A DNA stretch of 64,000 nt. Source: Photobacterium halotolerans DSM 18316. GTDB lineage: Bacteria > Pseudomonadota > Gammaproteobacteria > Enterobacterales > Vibrionaceae. Shown piece after piece: positions 9,479 through 18,437 of the stretch (position 1 is its first letter; every line of letters starts with the position of its first letter). Under the pieces are notes generated by a model, which worked only from the letters and a program-made list of their open reading frames with translations, was not told the DNA's origin and searched no databases. Both the position numbers and the translations under genes were made by a program. The stretch is from assembly GCF_000425165.1 (NCBI RefSeq), contig NZ_AULG01000014.1, positions 1 through 64,000 on the forward strand. The letters are read 5' to 3'.

Positions 9479-10300
9479 TTGAGAGCAGGAAACAGGGAAT
9501 TTTCTACACTTTGGCGGCCAGCGCGATTTTCCGGCATCGAACTGCTGTCCGCCTCCTTTACTCAGTTTGAATTCTCCCGTCACTGGCATGAAGAACTGGC
9601 CATTGGTGTGATAGAGGAAGGTGCGGAAGGGTTATTTTACCGGGGTAGTAACATTGTGGTGCCTCAGCGTCACATCGTGGCGATTAATCCTTCAGAAGTG
9701 CATACGGGTTTTGCGGGCAGTGAGCACGGGTGGCGATACCGGATGTTTTACTTTGCCCCGGAGATGATCGAACAGCATTTTGCTGGCAGCGAGAAATCCG
9801 TCGATCCTGTCATCGACCGCTCTGTGATCAACAATCCTGCCCTGTTTGATTTGCTGCTTCAACTGCATGTGGCGTTCGAAGCAACCAGTCTTGAGCTGAC
9901 CAAACAGTCCTTGCTGACTGTGGCGCTTGAATCCTTGTTTTCTCAATACGGCAATGCCGGGCGTGACGCTGACAGGGTTGGGAATGCTCAGAAGCATACG
10001 GGCGTTATCCGGGATTACCTGCATGATAACTGGCAGGAAAACGTGACTCTGGATGAGCTGGAAACCGTGAGTGGTCTGACCAAATTTAAACTCATCCGGG
10101 CATTTAAATCCCACTACGGGCTGACGCCGCACCAGTTTTTGCTGCTGACAAAGGTGCAGAAAGCCAAAACACTGTTACTGGAGGGCCACAGCTGTGTTGA
10201 GACGGCGCTCCACTGCGGTTTCTTTGATCAAAGCCATTTCACCCGCAACTTTAAACGCGCTTTTGGCGTGCCTCCCAGACATTACTCCACACACGTATAG
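9479..10300 (+). CDS. AraC-family transcriptional regulator (cupin sensor), TTG start
   Basis: Residues 1-110 form an AraC-type cupin sensor (FSRHWHEELAIGVIEEG, then VAINPSEVHTGF). Residues 170-270 hold the two helix-turn-helix motifs, with LDELETVSGLTKFKLIRAFK and ALHCGFFDQSHFTRNFKRAF ending in the usual PxxY-like segment PPRHYS. The start is TTG, preceded by GCAGGAGA with normal spacing. The LysE exporter gene follows 104 bases downstream on the same strand, the usual arrangement for regulators that control an amino-acid exporter. The inducer is unknown. Confidence 0.9.
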   Translation: MRAGNREFSTLWRPARFSGIELLSASFTQFEFSRHWHEELAIGVIEEGAEGLFYRGSNIVVPQRHIVAINPSEVHTGFAGSEHGWRYRMFYFAPEMIEQHFAGSEKSVDPVIDRSVINNPALFDLLLQLHVAFEATSLELTKQSLLTVALESLFSQYGNAGRDADRVGNAQKHTGVIRDYLHDNWQENVTLDELETVSGLTKFKLIRAFKSHYGLTPHQFLLLTKVQKAKTLLLEGHSCVETALHCGFFDQSHFTRNFKRAFGVPPRHYSTHV

Positions 10301-10404
10301 CGATTGCAATTTCATACAAGAAGCCACTTTGCCCGATGTTTAACCTATCCCCGTAGCCTGAGGTTACTTGAAACAGATGTGTTGAATTAAGCGGAGATAA
10401 ACGG

Positions 10405-11025
10405 ATGAGTTTCTTATTATTGTGGTTGGGTGTCATGTTTCCATTAGTGTTCAGTCCGGGGCCGGCGAATATCGTGTTTGCCGCCTCTGGTGCCAGTGTC
10501 GGGGTCCGGCGGTCTCTGCCATTGCTGCTGGGGATAGACACAGTGTTTTTGATTAAGTCGTTATTGATTGGGCTGGGGCTGGGCGCGCTCATTCAAGAGT
10601 ATCCGCTGGCGCTGCAGTTACTTCAGTGCGCGGGAGCCGTCTATATTATTTATCTGGCGGCGGGTTTTCTGAAAACCAGCCTGCTCAAGCACAACGGGCA
10701 GCAAAAGCGCTTAGGGTTTTACGATGGCGTGATCATTCAATTACTCAACAGCAAAGGCTGGCTGCTGGTCTTACTGATGTTTTCTCTGTTTTCAGAAAAA
10801 GCCTATCAGGAATACGGCGAACAGTCGGTGTGGGTGTTAGTGGTGTGGCTGGCCATCCTCAATATCTCCATGCATCTGGTGTGGATCTGGGCCGGCGGTT
10901 TGTTAGCCAAACTGGCGGGCGACAGCAAAAATCAGAAAGTACAAGGCTATATTTACTTCGCGTCGCTGATGGTCGTAGCCATCTGGTTGCTGGTTGATAA
11001 TCCTATTTGGCAACACTGGCTATAG
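10405..11025 (+). CDS. LysE/RhtB-family amino-acid exporter
   Basis: The 206-residue integral membrane protein shows the LysE signature in helix 1 (FSPGPANIVFAASGAS) and about six hydrophobic segments across the length normal for the family. The conserved Asn-Ser/Pro-Lys motif before helix 4 appears as LLNSKGWLLVLLMF. Members export amino acids or related metabolites by proton antiport. Which one is not deducible. RBS AAGCGGAGATA lies just upstream. The preceding AraC regulator is the probable controller. Confidence 0.88.
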   Translation: MSFLLLWLGVMFPLVFSPGPANIVFAASGASVGVRRSLPLLLGIDTVFLIKSLLIGLGLGALIQEYPLALQLLQCAGAVYIIYLAAGFLKTSLLKHNGQQKRLGFYDGVIIQLLNSKGWLLVLLMFSLFSEKAYQEYGEQSVWVLVVWLAILNISMHLVWIWAGGLLAKLAGDSKNQKVQGYIYFASLMVVAIWLLVDNPIWQHWL

Positions 11026-11146
11026 CCCATGAAAGTGGCTGCCCTGTTTAAGATATGCGCGATTTTATGCTCTGATTGCATACAATACTGAAACGTATAT
11101 ATTGCTGTATATCAGTATGGTCTGAAGTGGTTAAGAGGGAGTGGCG

Positions 11147-11785
11147 ATGTTTGCGGAATACGGGGTGTTGAATTTTTGGGCCTATGTGGTCGGCGCCATC
11201 TTTATTGTGCTGCTGCCCGGACCTAACTCTCTGTTTGTGCTGAAAACCGGTATGGGGCAGGGGATCAGGCAAGGGTATCTGGCGGCAACGGGCGTGTTTA
11301 TTGGCGATGCTGTGTTAATTTTCTGTGCCTATGCCGGTGTTGCTACCCTGATTCAGACAACGCCGATTTTGTTTACTCTGGTGCGGTATCTCGGTGCTAT
11401 TTATCTGCTGTTTCTGGGCGGAAAGATTGTATACAGCGCTTTTCAGTCCCGCGAATCGGCAGAGATTTCTCCGGCGTTACAGGGCAAGAAGGTGTTTCGC
11501 AAAGCACTGATACTCAGCCTGACTAATCCCAAGGCCATTTTGTTTTATGTGTCTTTCTTTGTGCAGTTTATTGATATGAGTTACGCCAGCCCTGGGGTGC
11601 CATTTCTTATTCTGGCGGCGGTACTTGAAATCATCAGCCTGATTTTTCTCAGCGTGCTGATTATTGCGGGCGCTTACATCACCCAATTGGTGCGCGCCAG
11701 CAAAGGCATGCAGAAGATAGGGAATGCGTTGATGGGGACACTGTTTATCGGCTTTGCCGCCCGGCTGGCCATGTCGAATGCGTAA
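11147..11785 (+). CDS. leuE: LeuE leucine efflux protein
   Basis: The sequence follows E. coli LeuE closely: [18 protein letters not shown] at the start, [33 protein letters not shown], and [20 protein letters not shown]. From the ATG chosen here it has 212 residues, exactly the E. coli length. A GTG two codons upstream is in frame, but the RBS AGAGGGA is better spaced for this ATG. LeuE exports leucine and a few analogues across the inner membrane by six helices. The gene is transcribed on its own and ends at a strong terminator. Confidence 0.92.
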   Translation: MFAEYGVLNFWAYVVGAIFIVLLPGPNSLFVLKTGMGQGIRQGYLAATGVFIGDAVLIFCAYAGVATLIQTTPILFTLVRYLGAIYLLFLGGKIVYSAFQSRESAEISPALQGKKVFRKALILSLTNPKAILFYVSFFVQFIDMSYASPGVPFLILAAVLEIISLIFLSVLIIAGAYITQLVRASKGMQKIGNALMGTLFIGFAARLAMSNA

Positions 11786-11803
11786 GTTTCATTAGCCATC
11801 AAT

Positions 11804-11837
11804 AAGGTTCAGGAAGAGCTTTCCTGAACCTTTTTTC
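11804..11837. terminator. Strong intrinsic terminator between convergent leuE and the EamA gene
   Basis: A perfect 12-base stem (AAGGTTCAGGAA with its complement TTCCTGAACCTT, 11804-11815 and 11821-11832) has a five-base loop and runs into a T tract. It separates convergent genes and may act in both directions. Confidence 0.88.
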
Positions 11838-11844
11838 CTGCTCA

Positions 11845-12798
11845 TCATTTGTTAAAAGGCACTTCGTTTTTCAGCAGCTTTCCTGCCAGCCATTGTTTTA
11901 TCCAACTGTGTCCGCTCACCAATACAATGCCGGTAATCACCATGGTGGCACCGTAAACGAAACCGGGTTCGATGGCTTCATCCAGTAGCCAGGCACCGAG
12001 AACAACACCGTAAAGTGGCGTCATGAAAGACAACACGCCCAACCGTGAAGCAATATAAGTGTTCAGCATCCAGAACCACAGTAGCAGGCCAGCAAAGGAA
12101 ATGATCAGCGTCTGGAAAGCCACACTGGCAATGGCAAGCGGTGTTGGGTTGATATGGAATTGGTCCATCAAAACTGCTGCTGTGATAAGAACGATGGACG
12201 CTATGACTAACTGATACAGCAAAGTCTGTTCCGAGGATATCCGTGCCAGTCTGGTGCTGCGAATCAGCACGGTTGTTGCCGCCCACGCCATGCCGCCCAA
12301 TAAGGCGAGAAAATCGCCCCACAGCTGATCCGGTTGAGTGATTGCGGAATTGTCTTCTGAGTGAAGAAGAAACGCGACGGCAATGCCGCCAAATGCCAGC
12401 AGGATACCAGTCCACTGTGTTTTGGACAGCCGTTCCGAATCAATCAGAAAGTGCAGCATCAGCGCGCTGAAAACAGGCGAAGTGTAGAGAAACACGACGG
12501 CATGAGACGCTGAGGTGTAGCGAAGTGCTTCGCCGAGAAACAGGTACTCCAGCGCGAACAGAATGCCTACGATAATACCTGGTTTCCAGTTACCGTCGGC
12601 AAAAAACAGGCGTTTGCGACGGAGAACGACGTATAAACAGACCAGAATTGCGGCAATACCTGAGCGGATGCCAATCTGCAGGATAGGCGCTATGTCCTCA
12701 CCTGTTGCTTTAAGAAATATCTGTTGAAGCCCCATGACAAAGCAAAATACCACCATAATGCTCAATGCGGTGATATCGACAGATTTGCGTTCACTCAT
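11845..12798 (-). CDS. EamA-family (DMT superfamily) transporter
   Basis: The 317-residue protein has ten hydrophobic segments arranged as two EamA repeats, with the usual hallmarks LFLGEALRYTSASHAVVFLY in the first repeat and FMTPLYGVVLGAWLLDEA in the second. Members export amino acids, nucleobases, drugs or other metabolites. The gene is divergent from an AraC regulator with only 72 bases between starts. E. coli nimT is also regulated by a divergent AraC protein (NimR), but it belongs to another transporter family, so only the logic is comparable. The substrate is unknown. Confidence 0.88.
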   Translation of the reverse strand: MSERKSVDITALSIMVVFCFVMGLQQIFLKATGEDIAPILQIGIRSGIAAILVCLYVVLRRKRLFFADGNWKPGIIVGILFALEYLFLGEALRYTSASHAVVFLYTSPVFSALMLHFLIDSERLSKTQWTGILLAFGGIAVAFLLHSEDNSAITQPDQLWGDFLALLGGMAWAATTVLIRSTRLARISSEQTLLYQLVIASIVLITAAVLMDQFHINPTPLAIASVAFQTLIISFAGLLLWFWMLNTYIASRLGVLSFMTPLYGVVLGAWLLDEAIEPGFVYGATMVITGIVLVSGHSWIKQWLAGKLLKNEVPFNK

Positions 12799-12870
12799 AT
12801 CTAGCTCCCAACAGGTTGTGACATCTTGTTAACATTATGCGTTGTCGTGAATATTGGATATAGCTAAGAT

Positions 12871-13713
12871 ATGACAACCGATAACGATGAAACGACAGAA
12901 TGCACAATGAGCCTTCCCGGTAAGCAGCTTCATATTCCCCCCTACAGCACGGCACTGCCTGCGCCTGTCGTATTTCGTACCGCCTGCATGCCGGCGGATG
13001 CAGCTTATCCTTTGCATCGCCACCCCTGGGGAGAGTTTGTCTATTCTTTCAGTGGCATTATGGAAGTGAAAATCGGCAGCCGACAATATTTAGTGCCTTC
13101 TCAGTACGGATTATGGTTGCCGCCAGATGTAGAACACCAGGGGCTGAACCGTTATGAAACGACGCATTGCTCGCTGTATATTGACGCGGATTTATGCCGC
13201 CGGATGCCTGAGACGACCTGTGCGCTTGAGGTCAGTACGCTGGTGAAAGCGATGCTGGACCATCTCAGGCTATCCAGCACAGTGTTTCCTTATTCAGAAG
13301 CTCAGAGCCGGTTTCTGGCCGTGCTGGTGGATCAGCTTTACGGGGCAACTACGCTGGGCAGCTATCTGCCGACTTCGGCGGATCCTCTGTTGAGCAAAGT
13401 GCTGAGTTGGCTGGAATCTGCGCCAGGCTGTAACGCTTCGCTGGCTGAGTTGGCAAAGCGGGTTCATACCACGGAGCGCACACTGATGCGCCGTGCGCAG
13501 CGCGATTTAGGGATATCTTTGTCGGAGTGGCGGCAACGATTACGGGTTGTCCGGGCGATGCCTTTGCTGGAAGTTGGTGAGAAAGTAGAAAATATTGCGC
13601 ACGATCTGGGTTACGCGAGTGCGTCAGCCTTTATCGCTATGTTTCGTCGTCTGATGGGAGTTACACCGGATGAATACAGACGAAACGTAGGAGACAGAAT
13701 ACAGATAAAATGA
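12871..13713 (+). CDS. AraC-family transcriptional regulator (NimR-like), divergent from the EamA transporter
   Basis: Residues 30-120 form a cupin sensor with AAYPLHRHPWGEFVYSFSG and the LPPDVEHQG turn. Residues 175-275 carry the AraC DNA-binding domain, with LAELAKRVHTTERTLMRRAQ and IAHDLGYASASAFIAMFRRL. This resembles the NimR/YeaM group. The start is uncertain: a second ATG twelve codons in (12907) is equally possible because neither has a clear RBS. The intergenic region with the exporter probably contains the operator, so the natural target is the divergent EamA gene. Confidence 0.88.
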   Translation: MTTDNDETTECTMSLPGKQLHIPPYSTALPAPVVFRTACMPADAAYPLHRHPWGEFVYSFSGIMEVKIGSRQYLVPSQYGLWLPPDVEHQGLNRYETTHCSLYIDADLCRRMPETTCALEVSTLVKAMLDHLRLSSTVFPYSEAQSRFLAVLVDQLYGATTLGSYLPTSADPLLSKVLSWLESAPGCNASLAELAKRVHTTERTLMRRAQRDLGISLSEWRQRLRVVRAMPLLEVGEKVENIAHDLGYASASAFIAMFRRLMGVTPDEYRRNVGDRIQIK

Positions 13714-13804
13714 GCCGTGACTCATGACTCAATACAGTATTTGATTGGCATTTACATTCGTCTCTGTCAGAATGACTTAAAATTACTTAAGTGGTTTTGA
13801 GTGT

Positions 13805-14572
13805 ATGACTCAGGAAGAACGCCTAATTCATCTGACTTCGCAGATAGAACAGCAAGGTAAGGTGACCCTCAATGATATCTGCGAGCAATTTACCGTCTCG
13901 CGCGATTCTGCCCGCCGTGATCTGGTGAAGCTTACTCAGCAGCCGGGAATCCAGCGTATTCGTGGCGGCGCGGTCAGAGCCTCGGTATCGGCCCGTCTTG
14001 AGCCCTACTCTGGTAAAGTGATCAGTGAAACCAAGCAACAGCTGGCCCAGTGCGCGGCACAGCTGATAGATACGGATGATCATCTGTTGCTGGATACCAG
14101 CACCACACTGACATTAATGGCGCGATACATTCACCGGCCTGCTACTGTCATTACTAACTCTGTCGATATCCTGCAGCAACTGGCGGACAACCCTTATGTT
14201 GCCGTGCATTTGCTGGGCGGCAAATTTGATGCATTCCACCGCGCTGTGTTAGGCCATCAGGCTGAAAAGCAGCTGGCTGACTATCGGGTAAACAAAGCCT
14301 TTATCGGCGTCTGTGCTTTATCAGAGCATGGCTTGTCGACCAATAACGAGCAGGAAGCTTCGCTCAAAAAAGCCATGATGGCGCAGGCGCAGCAGGTGGT
14401 TGTGGTGTGTGAACAGCACAAGCTGGGCCAGAATAATTTTCATCACGTCTGCGGCCTGGATGGCATTGATGTATTAATCACAGACCAACCGCTTACAAAC
14501 ACTTACGCCGAACTCTTTGACAGCCACGATATTCAAGTGATCGTGGCTTCCACAACACAAGGACAGCTTTGA
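13805..14572 (+). CDS. DeoR-family transcriptional regulator
   Basis: Residues 1-60 form the DeoR winged helix (VTLNDICEQFTVSRDSARRDL followed by QRIRGGAV). Residues 75-250 form the sugar-phosphate-sensing ISOCOT-like domain, with LDTSTTLTLMARY, TNSVDILQQL and GVCALSEHGLSTNN. Most DeoR proteins repress sugar catabolism genes and are released by a phosphorylated sugar. The next gene, an oxidoreductase, begins one base after the stop, so the regulator probably controls its own operon. Confidence 0.9.
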   Translation: MTQEERLIHLTSQIEQQGKVTLNDICEQFTVSRDSARRDLVKLTQQPGIQRIRGGAVRASVSARLEPYSGKVISETKQQLAQCAAQLIDTDDHLLLDTSTTLTLMARYIHRPATVITNSVDILQQLADNPYVAVHLLGGKFDAFHRAVLGHQAEKQLADYRVNKAFIGVCALSEHGLSTNNEQEASLKKAMMAQAQQVVVVCEQHKLGQNNFHHVCGLDGIDVLITDQPLTNTYAELFDSHDIQVIVASTTQGQL

Positions 14573-14573
14573 T

Positions 14574-15614
14574 ATGCGATATTCTCCTGTAAAAACAGCA
14601 GTCATTGGCTACGGTTTTTCTGCAAAAACCTTTCACCTGCCTTTCATTGCGGCGATGGATGAGCTGGAGCTGACCGCTATCAGCAGCAGTCAGAAAGCAG
14701 CTGTTGCCGCCGATTATCCTGCCGTGACCTGTTTCAGTGATGCCGATGCCCTGCTGATCGAGAGTGATGCTGAACTGGTGATCATCACGGCGCCCAACGA
14801 CGTTCACTTTCGTCTGGCGAAACTGGCGCTGGAAAACGGCAAACACGTCATCGTCGAAAAACCTTTTGTCACCAAAGTGGAAGACGGCGAAGCACTGATT
14901 GCGTTAGCCGAAGAAAAAGGGCTGGTACTGAGTGTCTTCCACAATCGACGCTGGGATGGCGACTTCCTGACAGTGAAAAAGCTGGTGGAAGAGGGCAGGC
15001 TGGGAGAGGTGAAGTACTTTGAATCGCATTTTGATCGTTTTCGTCCTGTAGTACGTCAGCGCTGGCGTGAAATGGCCGAAGACGGTGGCGGTATTTTGTT
15101 TGATCTGGCGCCGCACCTGCTGGATCAGGCGCTGGCACTGTTCGGCAAGCCTCAGGCCCTGACGGCCCAGTGTATGGCCATGCGGCCGGGTGCGAAAACC
15201 ATCGATTACTACAACCTGATCCTTCAGTACCCTGATCATCTGGTCCAGCTGCATTCCAACCTGTACAGTCCTGAGCCGAATTTGCGCTTTAAAGTGCTGG
15301 GTTCACTGGGTAAATACGAGAAATATGGCCTGGACCCACAAGAAGATTACCTCAAAGCCGGCGTAAAACCCGAGCAGCCAGAATGGGCAGCAGAGGACGC
15401 AGCCAACTATGGCCAGCTGCATCAGGAAGAAGGCTCGCAGGTGATTGCCACAGAGCTTGGCGGTTATCAGCATTATTTTGCCGGTGTTGCAGACGCGATT
15501 CGTTTAGGCTCTCCGAACCCGGTGTCGGCAGAGGAAGCGTTGCTGAATATCAGGCTGATTCAGCTGGCAATGGAAAGCAGCCGGTTGGGGCAAACCATGA
15601 AGGTGGATGCATGA
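14574..15614 (+). CDS. Gfo/Idh/MocA-family oxidoreductase (YdgJ-like)
   Basis: The 346-residue protein closely follows E. coli YdgJ, also 346 residues. The NAD(P)-binding Rossmann motif is VIGYGFSAKTFHLPFI. The family EKP motif is VIVEKPF. The segment SVFHNRRWDGDFLTVK and the catalytic-site helix DLAPHLLDQALALFG are also present. Members oxidise or reduce sugars or inositols. The substrate is not known here. Gene order DeoR - oxidoreductase - UPF0303, with a 1-base gap and a 4-base ATGA overlap, indicates a tightly coupled small sugar operon. Confidence 0.9.
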   Translation: MRYSPVKTAVIGYGFSAKTFHLPFIAAMDELELTAISSSQKAAVAADYPAVTCFSDADALLIESDAELVIITAPNDVHFRLAKLALENGKHVIVEKPFVTKVEDGEALIALAEEKGLVLSVFHNRRWDGDFLTVKKLVEEGRLGEVKYFESHFDRFRPVVRQRWREMAEDGGGILFDLAPHLLDQALALFGKPQALTAQCMAMRPGAKTIDYYNLILQYPDHLVQLHSNLYSPEPNLRFKVLGSLGKYEKYGLDPQEDYLKAGVKPEQPEWAAEDAANYGQLHQEEGSQVIATELGGYQHYFAGVADAIRLGSPNPVSAEEALLNIRLIQLAMESSRLGQTMKVDA

Positions 15615-16084
15615 ACCTGACACTGGACGCTTTGGCGCAGCAGGAAGCGGACTTGCAGCTTGAGCAGTTTAATCACGATACCGCCTGGGCGCTGGGCTCG
15701 TTGCTAAAAGCCAATGCAGAAGCAAAGCAGGTCTGTGTCGCGATCGAAGTGTACGCGTTTGGCCAGACCCTGTTCAGCTATGCGATGCCAGAGACAAATC
15801 CGGATCATCAGGACTGGATTCGCCGCAAACGCAACAGCGTGCTGCGGTTTGGTAAAAGCTCTTATTACCTTGGACAGTATAACGCCCGCAAACAGCGTGA
15901 GTTTGAAAGCCAGCCCCATATAGATGCGCGGGATTACTGCGCGCATGGCGGCTCTTTTCCACTACGTATTAAAGGTTGCGGGTTAGTGGGCGCGGTGACG
16001 GTATCGGGCTTGCCTCAGGAAGAGGATCATCAGTTGGTGACGGATGCTTTGCAGCACATTCTCCAGTCCCGGCAGGGAAACTGA
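15611..16084 (+). CDS. UPF0303 / HbpS-like (heme-degrading domain) protein
   Basis: The 157-residue product starts at an ATG that overlaps the previous stop (ATGA). It matches the UPF0303 family (GlcG/HbpS-like, PF03928 fold): AWALGSLLKANAEA, VAIEVYAFGQTLFSYAMP, DWIRRKRNSVLRFGKSSYYL, and GGSFPLRIKGCGLVGAVTVS followed by the DH pair in the last helix. The family is annotated as heme-degrading by relation to HbpS, but many members sit in sugar operons and their activity is unproven. A terminator follows within ten bases. Confidence 0.82.
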   Translation: MNLTLDALAQQEADLQLEQFNHDTAWALGSLLKANAEAKQVCVAIEVYAFGQTLFSYAMPETNPDHQDWIRRKRNSVLRFGKSSYYLGQYNARKQREFESQPHIDARDYCAHGGSFPLRIKGCGLVGAVTVSGLPQEEDHQLVTDALQHILQSRQGN

Positions 16085-16090
16085 AACTAA

Positions 16091-16118
16091 AGCCGCTCGC
16101 CCTGAGCGGCTTTTTTTT
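16091..16118 (+). terminator. Intrinsic terminator of the DeoR/oxidoreductase operon
   Basis: A G+C-rich stem AGCCGCTC/GAGCGGCT with a five-base loop is followed by eight T. It lies seven bases after the stop codon of the UPF0303 gene. Confidence 0.9.
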
Positions 16119-16278
16119 GCATCTGCCGGACAAGCATCATGCCGTTAGCGCTCGAAACCGGTGACATTTCCATGAGAATCACAAAAAAGAAGGATATAAA
16201 ACAAATTGTCTATGATTCAATGGCGGCATGAATGTAGTATGCAGCTGAATTTAAAGACAATAATAAAAGGAGTCTCGA

Positions 16279-16650
16279 ATGCAATGTCCTAAGTGTCATT
16301 CGAAGTTTGAGCATATTACTACCCCGCTGGGTGATATTGAGCGCTGTACCGCTTGCAAAGGTTTATGGCTGGACGCGTATGAAATCGAAAAAATGAAGCC
16401 GCTGGCCGATGCTGTCGATATCGGGGATGCCGGGATCGGTAAGACATTTAACGGTATCGATCAGATCGAATGCCCTGTCTGCCCAAGCAATAAGTTGCTG
16501 AGACTGGTTGACCCGAAACAGCCTCATATCTGGTTTGAAAGCTGCCCGACCTGTAAAGGCCGTTTTTACGATGCCGGTGAGTTCAAGGATCTGGCGAAAA
16601 TCGATTTGTCGGATTTCTTCAAGCGCTTCCTGGCTGAAGAGCGTCTGTAA
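16279..16650 (+). CDS. TFIIB-type zinc-ribbon protein
   Basis: The 123-residue protein holds two zinc-ribbon pairs. The first is MQCPKCHSKFE with RCTACKGLWLDAYEIEKM. The second is IECPVCPSNKLL with SCPTCKGRFYDAGEFKDL. Both match the bacterial zf-TFIIB family, in which the second CxxC is followed by GxWxDxGE-like residues. Function is unknown in this family. A good RBS (AAAGGAG) precedes the ATG and the gene appears monocistronic. Confidence 0.85.
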   Translation: MQCPKCHSKFEHITTPLGDIERCTACKGLWLDAYEIEKMKPLADAVDIGDAGIGKTFNGIDQIECPVCPSNKLLRLVDPKQPHIWFESCPTCKGRFYDAGEFKDLAKIDLSDFFKRFLAEERL

Positions 16651-16897
16651 GTGCCAGTGAGGCTGGCACATTAGAAGGGCACTGCGAATGGTCATGCGCT
16701 TGTACGCGCTGCTCCAGTCGCGGTTGTCCAGCCGGAAGTTACGTCCAGATATTGCGAAGAGTTAAATTGTATTGTCTGTCAATTACAAATATTTACATTC
16801 AATCTTCTACTAACTCGCAAATCAACAGATTATTTTTCTGAAATCAACGTCGCCTGCCAAACTCCACATTGCATATAAGCAATTGGAGAAAATAGTG

Positions 16898-18019
16898 ATG
16901 AAAAAATCGATAGCGTTAGTGGCTCTCCCTTTCATTGCCAGTTCTGTCGCGCTGGCTCATGACCTTTATCCAGCTGTGCCCAGTTCACCGGTCTCTCAAC
17001 ACATCATTGATCAGGGCAGGGACGTACAGCCTCTGGTGTCTGACGCAGACTTTGTGTTCAGGCCCTATCAGGCTCCCTTTGATGATCAGATGTTTTTTGA
17101 CAGTACTGCCCCGAACTGGCTCTCTTTGCAAGAAACCCTGATGCACTGGAGTGGCGCGACGGGTGTCGATCCCAGAGTGATACTGGTCACTGTCCTGTTA
17201 ACGGAAGACTGGCAACCGGACGCGGATTTTAATCAGGCGCAAGATATGCGGCTTAAAGAGGCGATTAAACGCGTCGCTAATCATCTCTCGCAATATTTTT
17301 ACCGTTACGAGGCTGACGACACAGTGTTACCGACCAATGCAGCGACACTGGCGGTTCTCAGCACACTGAATGATCCGCAGCGCGCAGCAGAGTGGTCGCA
17401 ACACTATGTGGCCTGGTTTGGTGAGTCGGCGCCAACGCGCCAGAGCCGTGCACAATCGCGTGCAGTCAGCACGCTTGCTCCTCCTGCCGGTTTTATGCAG
17501 ATGCCCTGGTTTCAGGGATACAGCTGGGTGCCGAACGGACCCCATGCGCACAGTGGATCCGGCTTTCCGCTTTCTTCCATTGATGTGTCGTACGACTGGC
17601 CGGCCTGGGGCGGAGCGACGTACAGTGTCACCGCCGCTCACGACGGTTATGCCACAGTATTATCACGCTGCCAGGTGCGGGTAACCAATCAGAATGGCTG
17701 GGCAACCAATTACTACCACATGGATGGCGTTCAGGTATCCAACGGTCAGTGGGTCACCAAAAATACCAAGTTGGGTACTTACGCCAACAATCGCTCGACC
17801 GCTTTGTGTGAAGGCGGTTCGTCAACCGGACCACATCTGCATTTTTCACTGCTGTATCAGGGGCGCTTTCAGTCGATGCAAGGCACCAGTTTTGGACCAT
17901 ATCAGGTTCAGACCGGGCGCTACAGTTACGATGATAACTGCAGCTATACCTGGCTGGTGGATCAGCGCAGTAATCAAAAAGTCTGTTTCTGGCGCCGGAT
18001 TGATAATCCGGTCATGTGA
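16898..18019 (+). CDS. lasA: LasA-like secreted M23 metalloendopeptidase (staphylolysin type)
   Basis: The ATG at 16898 is preferred over an in-frame TTG because the RBS TTGGAG is well spaced and it yields a clean signal peptide (MKKSIALVALPFIASSVALA). Residues 20-195 form a propeptide. The mature domain closely follows Pseudomonas aeruginosa LasA: GYSWVPNGPHAHSGSGFP, SYDWPAWGGATYSVTAAHDG, VRVTNQNGWATNYYHMDGVQ, and GGSSTGPHLHFSLLYQG. It keeps the zinc His and Asp, the catalytic His and the HLH motif. LasA is a type II-secreted enzyme that cuts pentaglycine bridges of Gram-positive peptidoglycan and Gly-Gly bonds in proteins. A role against competing bacteria or host proteins is likely. The gene is alone, not next to the T6SS genes. 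Confidence 0.9.
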   Translation: MKKSIALVALPFIASSVALAHDLYPAVPSSPVSQHIIDQGRDVQPLVSDADFVFRPYQAPFDDQMFFDSTAPNWLSLQETLMHWSGATGVDPRVILVTVLLTEDWQPDADFNQAQDMRLKEAIKRVANHLSQYFYRYEADDTVLPTNAATLAVLSTLNDPQRAAEWSQHYVAWFGESAPTRQSRAQSRAVSTLAPPAGFMQMPWFQGYSWVPNGPHAHSGSGFPLSSIDVSYDWPAWGGATYSVTAAHDGYATVLSRCQVRVTNQNGWATNYYHMDGVQVSNGQWVTKNTKLGTYANNRSTALCEGGSSTGPHLHFSLLYQGRFQSMQGTSFGPYQVQTGRYSYDDNCSYTWLVDQRSNQKVCFWRRIDNPVM

Positions 18020-18046
18020 TTTTGTTCTAACGAAGAAATAATTGAA

Positions 18047-18075
18047 GCCCGGCGGAGTTGTCGGGCCTACTTTTT
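18047..18075 (+). terminator. Possible terminator after the lasA-like gene
   Basis: GCCCG and CGGGC pair across ten bases and a T-rich stretch (ctacttttt) follows. The stem is short, so this is a weak call. Confidence 0.4.
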
Positions 18076-18125
18076 GAATCATTTACTCTGACAAAGAACG
18101 CAGGTTTAACTCTGTTTTATTGCAT

Positions 18126-18437
18126 TTAACATGACCAACATAAACAAGACCAGGCTATCGGGTCACACCAATCAATGTCGTCATCTTTGCGCCGGCGTTT
18201 GCGACGGGATCTGTTGGCCTGTAATTGTAACGACGCGGCTTTACATGCTTTGAATTGCTGGGAAATCTCTTTCGCGATTGATGTCCAGTGGCTGGTTGCC
18301 AAAATCGTGATGACTGCCCCGGAACAACTCTGTCCTCCGTGAAACGCCGCATGTGCGCACCGAAATCCTTTGTGTGGGGAAAGGTAGCGCTGATAGCCCC
18401 TGATCGCCCAGATTGCCCAGATTGCCAATACTCGCAT
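18126..18437 (-). CDS. yidD: YidD-like membrane protein insertion efficiency factor
   Basis: The 103-residue product carries the YidD core: AIRGYQRYLSPHKGFRCAHA followed by a G-x-SCSG segment in place of the usual PTCSxY. YidD is a small inner-membrane-associated protein that helps the YidC insertase and is normally encoded between rnpA and yidC. This copy lies far from any such genes, has a diverged second Cys region, and ends with a basic RSRRKRRRK stretch and a Cys/Trp-rich tail. It is therefore a distant paralogue, probably with a different role. Confidence 0.7.
   Translation of the reverse strand: MRVLAIWAIWAIRGYQRYLSPHKGFRCAHAAFHGGQSCSGAVITILATSHWTSIAKEISQQFKACKAASLQLQANRSRRKRRRKDDDIDWCDPIAWSCLCWSC

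Noticed and set aside
10251-10592. Minus-strand ORF across the araC-lysE boundary
   Set aside because: Antisense to two recognised genes, low-complexity product and no RBS.
12835-13086. Minus-strand ORF overlapping the NimR-like gene start
   Set aside because: No family resemblance, lies antisense to a well supported AraC gene and across the divergent promoter.
15383-16084. 233-codon frame starting inside the oxidoreductase gene
   Set aside because: Only its last 157 codons form the UPF0303 protein. The upstream part is the shadow of the oxidoreductase in another frame, and the ATGA overlap gives the natural start at 15611.
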